NCBI RefSeq assembly: GCF_910592395.1
Contig: NC_088313.1
Location: 17,996,437-18,060,436 of the forward strand
Direction: 5' to 3'
Source: Lineus longissimus
Lineage: Eukaryota; Nemertea; Pilidiophora; Heteronemertea; Lineidae
DNA: 64,000 nucleotides
Notes under the pieces: model-generated
Told to the model about the DNA's origin: nothing
The model's input: only the letters and a program-made list of their open reading frames with translations
Database searches by the model: none
Part shown: one piece after another, positions 12,359-23,521 of the stretch
Layout of the letters: each line of letters begins with the position of its first letter
Numbering within the stretch: the stretch's first letter is position 1
Made by a program: the position numbers and the translations under genes

Positions 12359-15300
12359 CTACCGTCTCCTTGGATTCTTCCTCAACCCACCCCCGCTCAA
12401 TGACCCATTTCCATCCCCATTTCTACTTTTGTCCTGATCAACCTGCTCACTCCATTCCTTTTGTAATTTATCCACCAACTCTGGTGTAAGGAGTCCCTGT
12501 TTGATCAATTCCTCAGTCACTTTACCCGTTGGCATTTTGGCCGCTTTGACTGCCTTGGCCATTTTAAATCTGTCTGCAAGAGACTTAGGTTTTTCATTAA
12601 GATCCAAATCGAGAGCAGTGTCTGGTAAACGTCCCCGCTGTGATCTCCGACCTCGTTTCTTAATTTCAAAATCGTCCTCGTCATCAGTAGGCCCATTTGA
12701 AATATTTGTCTCACTCGTTTTCAAAAGTTGGGTGATGTTAAACACGCCCAACTGAATGATTTTGTCCAATTCTTGTTGCATATCACGCACATGTACGGCA
12801 TCCGGGAACATGTCCATGAATCGATAGCTGAGCCACAGATAGAGATCTAACACATCAAAGACACCTTCGAGATGTACCAGGTCCACGATGGTGAGAGGAG
12901 CCTGGACAGGCCAGCCAACCTGTCTACACAGCCAATCTAGTGTCAGGGGTTCTCCTCGACTGAACTGTCTTGCAAACTGAAAGGGAAAAAGATGGAATTT
13001 ATTCATTGATCCTCATTTTTTCACTGTCAGTCTTGGTTGGTTTAAAGGCCAGCAAACTTGATCAACAGCAGCATGGCCATTTCTAGGGGCATTTAACTTC
13101 TCAGTTGATTGGTTAGGGATGAAAATTATATACCTCCTCTTCAACAAATTAGCAATTACTAGACCAACTCTTACCTTCAAAAACATGGTACACACAAATG
13201 GCTGTTTCTTTGGTATAGGTGAACAGCAGAAGACATATCTGGCCCGCAATGGCAGTGGAACATGCTCTATCACATCGGCAAGGAACTTGAAGTCATCCAC
13301 GTTGCACATGAAGTACTTATCATTGTCCAGCTCGCAGAGGGTCACAAATATGTCCTAAAAACGAAGATTTCTTTATTACATTTTCACTGAGTCGGGTCCG
13401 TCTCCAAAGCTTTACCGTTGTCAATATAATAATGTACAAAGCTGTATATGTAGGCCATCAGAGCCAGCCCATCAATATGTTATGTGTATTATCTCCACTA
13501 TTTTATTGGGAATTACGTCATGACATAAATGGCTATATTTTGCACCGCGCGGCGATGATATATCGGAGATTCATGACTAGGCATACTCACTATTAAGTTT
13601 GATAGTGTAGCTTTAGGCAGGTGGAAGGCGAACAGTTCTATTTGTTCTGCAGTGGGGTGAAGACCAGCTTGCTGCAACCAAAAAATATAAATCATTACAT
13701 CAAGTTTTGACATGTAGATTACGCAGAATCTTGATATTTTGTCTGAACAAGGGAATACCTCTCCACCACATTCTTACCAGATCGGTTCTGGATACAAATC
13801 TTCTCACCATGATTATGGATTCTTACTTCATAGACAAGAAGTGTCAACCACTGAGATATATGATCTCACTTTCGTAGGATACAAGAAACAACTTTGAAAG
13901 CCAAGGTATATATCAGAAGTACATGTAAGCTCCTGAATGTCTCCTGAAAGCTAAGGTCTTATTCTGCAACAACTCCCACTTTGCTTCCCAAACTATCACT
14001 TACCTCAATAGGCTCTATCAGCCTACTCGTGATGTCCTTAAGAAGCTGAAGGTCATCCGACCTGAAGGTTGTGACCTCACCATCCTGAAACTGGGTGTTA
14101 AACCGACCAGCCCTACCACCTATCTGTAGAGCTTGTGAGGTTGATATCAGATCCATTTCTTTCTCGCCTTTTTCATTCAAGTGTGGCTTGACTAGAGAAT
14201 AGAAGATGATCCTTTTGATACTCCTACATGGAAAAACAAGAAATTATATTTAGCTTTCACCAAAGAGCTGTGACGAAAAATGATGTACATATATACGTAC
14301 CGGTACACTACCAAAAACCTATTCAAAGTAACTTTTTAGGTTTTGAAACCACCCTCAACAGTGGTTTTTCTTCACAGTTCCTGAAACTGATATGGTCAAC
14401 TCCTTGACTGATCAACAACATCTGTGGTTCTGATCTAACATTTGCACCATTATCAGCAAGTCTACTGTTAGTAATTCTTTAGCTCAGGGATAATACCTGC
14501 CTCCCTGGAAAGGGGCTGAGTCCCATTTCACACACATGGATCACCACTAGAACTCTCCAGTTGAATAATGGAAAACAAAACTTACAGATTTAATCCCATC
14601 CCTATCGCATCAGTAGCTACCATCACCTTGCAAGGATCATCTGGGTCATTGAACTTCTGTGCCTGGGCTAGTTTAGTACCTGAAAAGGTAAACAAAGTAA
14701 TTTTATTCATAGGCATTTTCTCAAAGCAATAGAGTTTAACTCAGCTGTCTTCCTGAGGGGCACAATGACCTCACGACAAATTATCAGCCAATTGAAATGC
14801 AACAGAAAAGAATGACTCACTGACTATTCTCCTATGTCTAATACAATCCACTCACCTGGTGGTAAGCCTCCATATATCACAGCACAAGTATGTCCCCTTT
14901 TCTCCAGCTGTCGACTTATATGGTAGATATCATTCTTACTAAAACAGACGAAACAGTCTCCCGGGCGGACGTTGTCAAAGTTTTCTGTAAAGTGGAAAAA
15001 GTGAGTCAACTTAAAAGACATCAGGCATGATTACCATGAAAAATGTGAGAGTATATTATAGTTCTTTAACAATATTTACATCTAAAAATATCCATAAAAG
15101 TCTACTCAAGCAATAGCTCAGATTGAAACTGACAGGCTGACATTATGAATTAGTTTGCACATATAAAGACGTATGGGTCCAAGCACTCACCTAAAGCTCT
15201 GTCCAAATATGTCAACCTAGTCAACCTCTTGTACTTTTTGACCTCGACTTCATCGCCGGTAGATAGCATCAGTTCCTTTACCATGTCTATTGCAGATGCC

Positions 15301-17676
15301 TCACCACACACATGAATTTCCTTGGCACAAAGACCTGAAAGCAGAAGTCACTCACTAATTTGATATCCGAGTCTTTCAATTGCAAAAAATGTGCCATATT
15401 TTCTATTCATCAAGTAATGTAAATGAGATCTGGTAGGATCACAAAAGGGTTTCAGAGATTTTAAAGATGGACAATCCCCTATCTTTGACTTAAAGTCATT
15501 TGGATTGTCTTCCACCATAAAAGAATGCAGACAAATCTGACATACCTAGTAGAGCTCTAGTCCACGCCCATCCTCTCTGAGGATCTTTGATCATCTGTAT
15601 CTCATCAATCACAGCGACTTCATCTGAAATTGTTAAGGTTTTGGATGCAAATTAAAGGAAACAGTTTAAGGGACAATAAACTGTCACGTATTTAAACAAA
15701 TTTTTCATTTCCATGAAACCTGTTTTTGGTTTGAATATTCTGAGACTTGATACTTCTCTCATATGCAAGCAATGGGACTGAACTTTTTTTCACTGTCCTC
15801 TTCATTAATGCATATTACTGCAGTGTGTGGTTGGTACAATTTATAGCAATAACTTACATGGTGTGACAGAACTTGCCATCTCAACAGTACATGCCACATG
15901 ATTTGAAGGGTTTTCTTCATCAGCTGCATATCTTCTTTCTTCACCAGTCACGAGATCACAGGGAGTTCCCTACAAATGTTTCATACATATGGGGTAAAAT
16001 GAGTCCTCCAATTTAGAGATACTCACAAACTGTTCAAGTAATCTTTATTAATCTAACTTTAATGAACTAAAACTGAGGTTTCTAGTCACATTTCAAAATG
16101 AGCAATATATATGACTGAATGATGCACAACAGATGACTTACAGCTTGGTTACTCTTGTGGTATACTTCTGTCGCAAGGAGTTTCAGGGGCCCACAATAAA
16201 TCCCAGACTTAGCCACCAAATAGCGTTGCAAGGCATGGTATGTCTTGCCGCTGTTAGTTGGACCTGCATGGAACACAATTTTTCTTTCAATGGCTCTGGC
16301 TTCTGGGTACCTGAAGACAAATAAATTGACACAAAATAAGAATATCAATGTTGTTGTTTCTTCCCACATGTACATGAAAAGTCATCAAATAAGTTGACAG
16401 CAACGTGTTTTGCTTCAAGGGCACCAATCATGTTTGCAGAGACACCTGCTGCCGGTGGGCTATCACAAGTTCTGGCATTGAAGTACTGGTGGTTCAGCCT
16501 GGAAAAGTTGACTTCTAGGCAGTATTTTGAATTGTCCTTTAGACTTACCAATTCGCAGGAAGCCGCAGGTCGCTGATTTTCTTCAGATCGTCCATGCATT
16601 CAAGATGAGGAAATATTTCCCTTGCATGACGGAGAAAGTATGGCAAGATGTCATCAACGTGCCCAGCCTCCTGTAGTATGTCACTCAGTATCACATGCAA
16701 ATCCACTGGCAGCGTTTCAGCATCCACACAGAACTTTCTAAAGCTGATGTAAGCTTGATGGAACAATCGATCTAGAAAAACAAAAATGGTCAGATTCCTC
16801 ATCATTGATGGAATGATAATTGATATACTGTATGTTAAGGTTGTTATCTACGACATGTATCAAAGTTCTGATATGAAGAAGATGAGCCGAATATTTTTAT
16901 CCGACACCAACTTAATCCACAAACATACAAGATATAATAAGGCTGTCAAATACATTTTTTCTTCATCTCTCTGCAGGTATCCTAATTCTAAGTGTCAAAA
17001 GTTTATCACAAGATCTATCTTATTATCTCATCATACTTACTGTCCAAGCCATTTTCAGCAGCTAATTTCTTCACCTCTTTTCTTCTGTAGAACTGATTCA
17101 GTAATCGTAGAAGATTTTCTATTGAATGAGAAGAGAAAAACTATGAAAAAAAGTTTACACTAGGTCTAGGCCTACTCCATCTCTCCACAGACTCTAGGCC
17201 TAGGGCAGGCAGGTCTCTCAGTCTTGCTAATGCTACACCCATTTGTATAAATGGGTACTGGTCAGAAATGCTCAGGCTGTAATACTGTTTGAACATTTAA
17301 TCGAACTCTACTGAAAGGTTTCAGGATATATCGGGGTGGAAATGTCAATCGTTGAATCAACGATGGCGATGCCGATCGATAGCTGGCCAATAATACCTTT
17401 TCTAATCTGTCCAGTCAATTCAGCACCAACATTGATGTCATCAGGGTTATCCTTTGCCTTGAATGGCAACGGTTGAAACAGTAAACTTAAATCCTTTTCG
17501 TCCGATTTGTGACGTGCAATGACATTGACAGAGTTCAAAGGCAATGCACTGGTTTTGGCTTCATGCACACGGAAAATAGCAGATGACAGAATTCTGTAAC
17601 GATTTAAGGTCCATATCTGACGACTGCAGAGTCGTGGAGTTCTTTTGACAGCACAGCGACAACCTAGAACATTCAT
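12359..17676 (-). CDS. SUPV3L1: SUPV3L1 (SUV3) ATP-dependent RNA helicase, mitochondrial
   Basis: SUV3 unwinds RNA in the mitochondrial matrix and with PNPase forms the mitochondrial degradosome. Thirteen minus-strand exons: 17676-17397, 17118-17041, 16771-16549, 16310-16142, 15969-15858, 15623-15546, 15334-15191, 14984-14856, 14679-14586, 14223-14004, 13671-13591, 13354-13175, 12976-12359. They sum to 801 aa (human about 786) with perfect phase. Motifs: an Arg-rich N terminus free of early acidic residues ([19 protein letters not shown]), consistent with a mitochondrial presequence; [10 protein letters not shown] helical region; Walker A GPTNSGKT (about 210-217); DEIQ box (about 294-297); CFSKNDIY and [11 protein letters not shown] in RecA-like domain 2; motif [10 protein letters not shown] (about 469-476); then the SUV3 C-terminal domain with [17 protein letters not shown] and [12 protein letters not shown]. 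The basic tail ends RKNPRRR. It faces the Abraxas gene head to head 141 bp away. No defects seen. Confidence 0.97.
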
Positions 17677-17817
17677 TATTTTACAAGGTTTATCAATATT
17701 TTATTTTTTTTCTTGAAAACGATGTTTTTGTACGTGTTTTTCCCAGAAAATTGGGTAACTTTTCATCACATGGGCGCAGCCATCTTGAAAATCTTGGGAC
17801 GAGGATGAAAAGACATC
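17677..17817. promoter_or_regulatory. Bidirectional promoter/5' UTR interval, SUPV3L1-Abraxas
   Basis: Only 141 bp separate the two start codons, which face away from each other, so both 5' UTRs and core promoters must lie here or overlap the first exons. The interval contains TTTTATTTTTTTTC and, near the Abraxas start, the motif GCCATCTTG, which resembles a YY1 site (AAnATGGCG on the other strand) typical of TATA-less housekeeping promoters. The YY1 reading is inference. Confidence 0.5.
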
Positions 17818-20800
17818 ATGGCGGCGAGTGTTAGTGGAGCTGTGCTTTCCTCTTTATTTTTCGATCAAACCAACTCAAAAGGAGATCAGGTATTATTATT
17901 ACTAGAACGTAGAGATAACTAAGAATATAGTCTACCAAAAGAATACAACTTTGCCAAAGAATGATTCTGATAAAGTGATGAAATGCTGTTGGATCATCGT
18001 CAAAAGGCTGAATGACTTACTGAAACAAGCCTCTCGGCGACAAGGACAGGGTTCAGAATGGGAATTCCCCATTCACCACTTTCCTCAAGCAGCAATTTCC
18101 GGACTTCCTGACAGTCAGCATGGCCATGATCTTGTACGGGGGTTTTGATTGGTCAAAACCTGTCACCTGACTGACAGGAAGATGTCCTGCATGATTCCAT
18201 GATTTCTTCTGCTTGACGTATAATAATATAAAGGAAAGCGCCGAGCCAAATGGTCAGGTTTTGGTCGGGTCTAGGCATGGAACAACTAACTAAACTAGGC
18301 CTAACTTATGATATATTCCACCTGTGACAATTAGAATACATTCAACTCTCCGGGATGTTGATGGCAGAACGTTAGCTTATTTCATCGTTGTTTCAGGAAG
18401 GGTTCCTGCTTGGACAGGTTTCAAGTCGGATCACTGACACGATAACTGACACACAGCTGAATAATATAAAAGAAGAGCATACGATATGTGAGTAGTTTTT
18501 TTGTCGGATTCTTTCAGGATTATTTATGGTCACCATAATTACTCCCAGAAATGATGATGTGTTTGCAAGTCGTATTGATTGCCAACAAAAACTGCTGGCA
18601 ACTAAAGTTTGTGTATGTGTTTGGATCTAACTGAGCATGTCTCCTTTTAATCATTACTTCCAAACATTTTCTGATTGTTTTTGTTTCTCCCCATTTCCTT
18701 CCGACTTTTTACTCTGTGCAAAAACTGAAAGTTTGATAAATTATGCTCTTTTCCCACAGGCATCAACTCCTTTCTGCCATGTAAAGGAACATACAGCTTT
18801 TATACAAGTTCTGGAGGAATCGCCGAGGAAAAACTATTCAAAGTCTTACATGGGAGAGAGAAAGTGAGTAACTGAAGTTGGGGCACACTTGAACAGGACT
18901 CTTTTGCATTGAAAGTTCCACCATAAATTTGATTTGACTGATTGATTGATTGATGGAACACCTGCTTACCTAGGCAACAGCTCAAACTCTCTATTTCTGT
19001 TCGTCCTGGTCTTCCTTGTCTGTGACCCACATCCTCCCATAGCAAGCCTTTGATTGCCCCAAAAAAACACTCCCAGGAGCCATCCAAAGGCCTGCTGTGG
19101 GAGGCTAATCATTATCTGTCTCTATGAGGTCCTTTGGTACCAAGTTTATTTGACCTGTGGTGGCAGTTTTGTATGAATGAAATACATACGTAATGGCTTT
19201 ATCATATTTTTCAGGACGTAGTTGGTTGGTACAAGTTCCGGCGCAATTCCTCATTACAAATTTCCATGCGAGAGAAGGTTGTCCATCAGAAATTAGTCAA
19301 TCACTTCCCTGGTAAACAGGCAACTCACTTCCTCTTTGGTCTTTTTGGAACTACTACCACAGCGAACTCATCCACTCACAACTTTGACTGCACAGTTTTC
19401 CAGTTACAAAATGGGTAAGACATCCCCCCCACACTCCCTTTGCGCCCACAAGTTCCAAGTACACCCATCTTTTAGCCAATCACAGCCATTTGTGCTGTCC
19501 GTTCAGCTCAAATAAATCCTTAAACACACAGAGATTTCTAGCCATGGGGTGGCCATCTGGCCATGCACACTTAGGTTGATTTCTCTAATATGACTTATAG
19601 CGTGATGATTTTGTAATATTTTGTGCACGTTGATTTGTTAAAACTGAAATTTCTATTATTTATGCCAAAGATTTCTAATCTTACAATTTTCAGTGCTTTT
19701 AGAGGGATTCCATTGCAAATAGTCAACCTAGGCGATGCCGCTCAGTCCCAGTATAAAGTGTCCACCAAAGCTGATGACAAACAAAATGCTACTATGTATG
19801 GGGGAATTATACATCAATATGAGTAAGTCTACAGTCTATTGTTACTGGTGGGAATGACTCAGATGCTTCATGTAAATATGGATTTGATAACAGTAGAAAT
19901 CATAAAGATTGCATTGTGTTCCTGGACATTTATCTATTTACTTCTATAGGGTGACCAGTTTAATATTTCTTTCTATTAGTTATTAGCAACATGGATTGAA
20001 AGAAAATATCAAAGTGATTGCAACTTCTAACCTTTTTTGCTGCTGAAAACTTTTAATGAAATTCCTGTATATAGTATTTCCGTATGCTGTATTCTTGGAT
20101 TTCCCCTTATTGAGTGGTTAGTTGGTAATGGGTTTATCGGGTGATGACAAAGATCGAGCTTAATCTAATTGTTCTCTTGACCTCATCTTCAGATCGGTGT
20201 TCAGTGACAAAGAAGGTGAAATCACCCAAGTTCACCAAATACAAGAAATGAATTCTACAATGCATCGAAAGCTTCGGAACTTATGCCATGGCATCACACA
20301 GAGCGAGTGCGAGGTGGAAGCTCTGGTCAGAGAGGTGGAACATCTGCATCACAAGGTCAAGGACAGAGAGAAACACATTGAAAAAACAGGTAAACCTCTG
20401 GCTTTCAGTTTATTGGATTCTTTTTCAAAGTAACTCTTGGCTCAGGCACACGGCAAAGAACAGCTGTTGGTTGTTATCTTCTGGCCAGTAAAAGTCCTAA
20501 ATGATGTTCCTGATGGGCAGAATTTGTTGGAACAGCAGATAATCACCAGTGGCCTCGAGCTTCATGTATAGAACTGTTTTGGCCATCACTTGATTGAAAA
20601 CTTGTGTACCTGTAAAACTGTCTCTTTTATGGCCAGCATTTGCCACTACCTCGGCTATCCATCTTGTAATGTATAAAGTCACTTATATTAAAGCTTTGCC
20701 CCCAGTCTAATATCGGTTACTTCATTTGACTTCCAGAGAGCCTCATTGACTTCAAAGCAGCCGTGAACATCCCAAAATCTTCTGTTGCTCCAACCTACAG

Positions 20801-21263
20801 TGTTCCTATTGAGATGGATAAAACCCTTCTCATTGGTCGTTCTGCTACACCCACAGACACTCGTTCAACACCATCACCAACACCCTCATCGGGTTCAACA
20901 TCATCACCGACAACCACTACCACATCTAAACCAAAGAACAGCGATCCTTTTCATTTTGTGAGCGACATGTTAAAAAGTCACAAGGAGCCTAAACTGAATT
21001 CAAAACCTGCTGCGAAATCGAGCAGTTTGCCACGCCAAGTGAAACATGAATTGAATATGAATTATGACAAATCAAAAACGAATTCTTTAAAAGTTTCTTC
21101 TCGCGCTAGGAATAACGGACACTCTGGTGATGGCAGTAACGAGGATTCCAGGAGTCAGGACTCGAGTGATGATTATGAAAAGAGTGCATCTCCAATGTCG
21201 ATTGGAAGTGATCTGAACAATGACATTGAGCCATTACCTGGGTCGATGTCTCCAGTGTATTAA
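17818..21263 (+). CDS. Abraxas-family BRCA1-A/BRISC complex scaffold (MPN- protein)
   Basis: Abraxas proteins scaffold the K63-specific deubiquitinase BRCC36. ABRAXAS1 is in the nuclear BRCA1-A complex and ABRAXAS2/ABRO1 in cytoplasmic BRISC. Seven exons: 17818-17889, 18397-18487, 18760-18863, 19215-19414, 19694-19822, 20193-20389, 20737-21263, total 439 aa (human paralogues 409 and 415). The N terminus MAASVSGAVLSSLFFDQ resembles ABRAXAS2. It is followed by the MPN- core EGFLLGQV, a DVVGWYKFRRNSSLQISMRE block, HFLFGLF and STHNFDCTVFQ. A coiled coil rich in Glu/Lys/His spans the sixth exon (about residues 199-265), the BRCC36-pairing region. The last exon is Ser/Thr/Pro-rich and disordered. 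The protein ends SMSPVY, resembling the BRCA1-BRCT-binding SPTF terminus of ABRAXAS1. The start ATG opens directly into the conserved MAAS. The zinc-binding JAMM motif of active MPN+ enzymes is not evident, as expected for a scaffold. Confidence 0.93.
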
Positions 21264-22639
21264 TGGAGACCATGGGTCTAGTGTCTGCTATTCAGAATTG
21301 CCAATTCATCGTCACCTAAATACATCATTCAGATCCCAAGACTGCAGTAAAGTTGCTAAAAGTTGGTATATATTGCCGCCATTCCCTTTCAGTCTGACCT
21401 AAGAGTTGAGTAGTCTCATGAATTTCGCACTCATGAACATTTTTGTGACATACCGGTACTTGCAGCTGAAAGGGTTTGAAATTCGAGCACGATGATCAAG
21501 ATAAATATATTATGTCGACAGGACAATATGTAATCTTAGTACACCTTCAACCTTTTAAAACCAGGAACCATTCATGTACCACACCATTACATGTACAATA
21601 TTATCATTGAGTATTTTTATCCTCATATAGGGATTGTTATTTTCCATGGGAATTAGGGACTTTCTTTGATTGAGCTCACCTAAAATGCATTGAAGTATTA
21701 TGTATATCACTTCCCAAGGTTTACGAATGTGGTGAAATACATGTAAAGAAGTGTGGCCTTGTGTTGTGTAAGTGTGCTTACTGTTGATATAGTGATCAAT
21801 ATTTTTATAGAGTTGAATGTTGTTCCGTTGTGGTCACAAGTTCTCTTTTTGTTATTTTATCGATTATTGACGATACAACTTCGTGTATAGACAACTTTCT
21901 TCTTGATCTCTCACCCAGCAAAAAAAGGTGAATGAACCTTCATATACATGGACTATTGCAGCCTTATTCAACCAAATCTCCACATGCTCAGAATCTTTTG
22001 AGGCTGTAATTATTGTGATGGCAGGCAGGAGCCTGGGGAGGAGGTGGCCTCCAGATAACTACTATGGGAAACTGTGTAATGTTTGACTAAATGATCAAAA
22101 TATTCCTGATACATTGTATAACATGTGGAGTGCCAATATCCTGGGAGAAAGCATAGACATTTTTTCAGTTACTACGTAACTTAAATCTGGCATACTTGGC
22201 TCCAACCTGTAGTCTCCCTCTTTAGAGGGAGATGATGGTTACAATACCAGTCTCAAGAGGCTCGCATAAAAAAACAGTTACATTTATCATTACTTCTGTG
22301 TCAAAACCAAGAATATCATTTGTTCGTATTAATATCAAGATATAAAAAAGAATATATCTGTATGAAAAGTACATTTATAGTTTGTGTCTTTTTTCTTCAT
22401 GATATTCCAAATTGGACAGGTTATCTGTTATTAGGACACAATGATAACACATCCAGTGGACTACATGTATTGTCCCTGTTTGCTAACTCAAAAGGACAGT
22501 CAGACCAGTGGTTGAGGCTTCTGCCTCGTGAAGGGAATGGCTCGAGCACATCATTCTGATGTGACCATTGGTGGGCCACCAGCTACGTAGTCAAATACAT
22601 GTACATGTATAAGGTACAAATTGACATCAGGAGACTTAC
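21264..22639. other. Abraxas 3' UTR and intergenic DNA
   Basis: AT-rich non-coding DNA after the Abraxas stop. I see no strong canonical poly(A) signal close to the stop, no supported ORF and no RNA gene. A TACCGGTA palindrome lies near 21452 and ACATGTACATGTAT near 22600; such short palindromes recur throughout the window. Confidence 0.4.
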
Positions 22640-22885
22640 TTAGTCCTCTTCGTCCCTGGTGCTGGGGCATAAGGCCTTCACCATTTCTTGCCATCTTCCC
22701 TTGTTCTTGGCCTCTCGTATTGCTGTGTCCCAAGACAGGCCAAAGGTTTCCAGCTCTATCGTCATCATGTGGCGCCAGGTGTTCTCCGGCCGTCTTCCTT
22801 GCGGGGTCCATCTGAGAGCCACCTTTGGTATGCAATCTGCTTGCATTCTTAGCACATGACCTAGCCATCGGAATCTCCATTAGGA
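22640..22885 (-). mobile_element. Non-LTR retrotransposon (LINE) ORF2 C-terminal fragment
   Basis: The minus-strand frame reads RWLGHVLRMQADCIP, then RWTPQGRRPENTWRHMM, ELETFGLSWDTAIREAKNK and finally RWQEMVKALCPSTRDEED before a stop codon. This order (RW-GH-LRM, RWTPQG-R-ENTWR, GLSW, W-E-V-ALC, EED end) is the classic C terminus of endonuclease/reverse-transcriptase polyproteins of animal LINEs. No reverse-transcriptase core is present upstream, so it is a 5'-truncated remnant lying between the convergent Abraxas and NAGK genes. The element clade cannot be assigned from this piece. Confidence 0.8.
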
Positions 22886-23432
22886 GAGCTGGAAGACAAA
22901 CTACTGTACCTCAACCAAGCCAGCGGTAGCTTGCGGTGGGCTACTCCTCTGGCGGAAGTCAAGTTTGCTAGGCCTACATGTATGACCCAAATTAGCGCCT
23001 TATGGGAGGAGGAATACTCTGGAGAACTCCCACATGTGGAGCAGACTCTGAGGAAGTAACATGCAACCACTCCAGTGCCAATGCGGAAGCTTGTGTCCTC
23101 TTGCAGACAGCCCCTACAACACGACTTCTCCTTACGCATGTTTCCAAGGAAGTATGTATTGAGGAAGTATGTATTGAGGGAAATGGCCTGATATTGTCAG
23201 GATGGGAAGCTCCGCGAGGAGGATTAATGCACAGTCATGTAAGACTGGCCCAAAGTTCCTCCTTCAGAGCCTCACTGAATATGTCCACTAAAATCGCTGT
23301 CTCCTTTGATGCAGAGAACTATAAGACTGACTCGTTGGCTCATTATCCCATGTTCAGATGTGATGGACAGGTCCTTCTGTCAGAAAAAACAGAAGAGAAT
23401 AACAAGAACCAACAAATAAAGATGTAAAGTTG
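22886..23432. other. Intergenic tail between LINE fragment and NAGK
   Basis: A 141-codon plus-strand ORF (23002-23427) has no recognisable family and contains a short direct repeat (gaagtatgtattgagg twice at about 23150-23180). I regard it as non-coding or decayed repeat DNA. Confidence 0.3.
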
Positions 23433-23438
23433 TTTATT
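23433..23438 (-). promoter_or_regulatory. Poly(A) signal of NAGK
   Basis: Reads AATAAA on the minus strand, 84 nt beyond the NAGK stop codon. A plus-strand AATAAA at 23415-23420 lies just past it and could end a plus-strand transcript, as expected between convergent genes. Confidence 0.5.
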
Positions 23439-23521
23439 GATATCATCTAAGTCGATACCATAGAAAAAGACTGGAATTCCTTAAGTTTTAAAAATATTGT
23501 TTGGCCTGTTTCTACATTCCT

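Noticed and set aside
23002-23427. 141-codon plus ORF between the LINE fragment and NAGK
   Set aside because: No homology recalled, contains a short direct duplication and sits in decayed repeat DNA.
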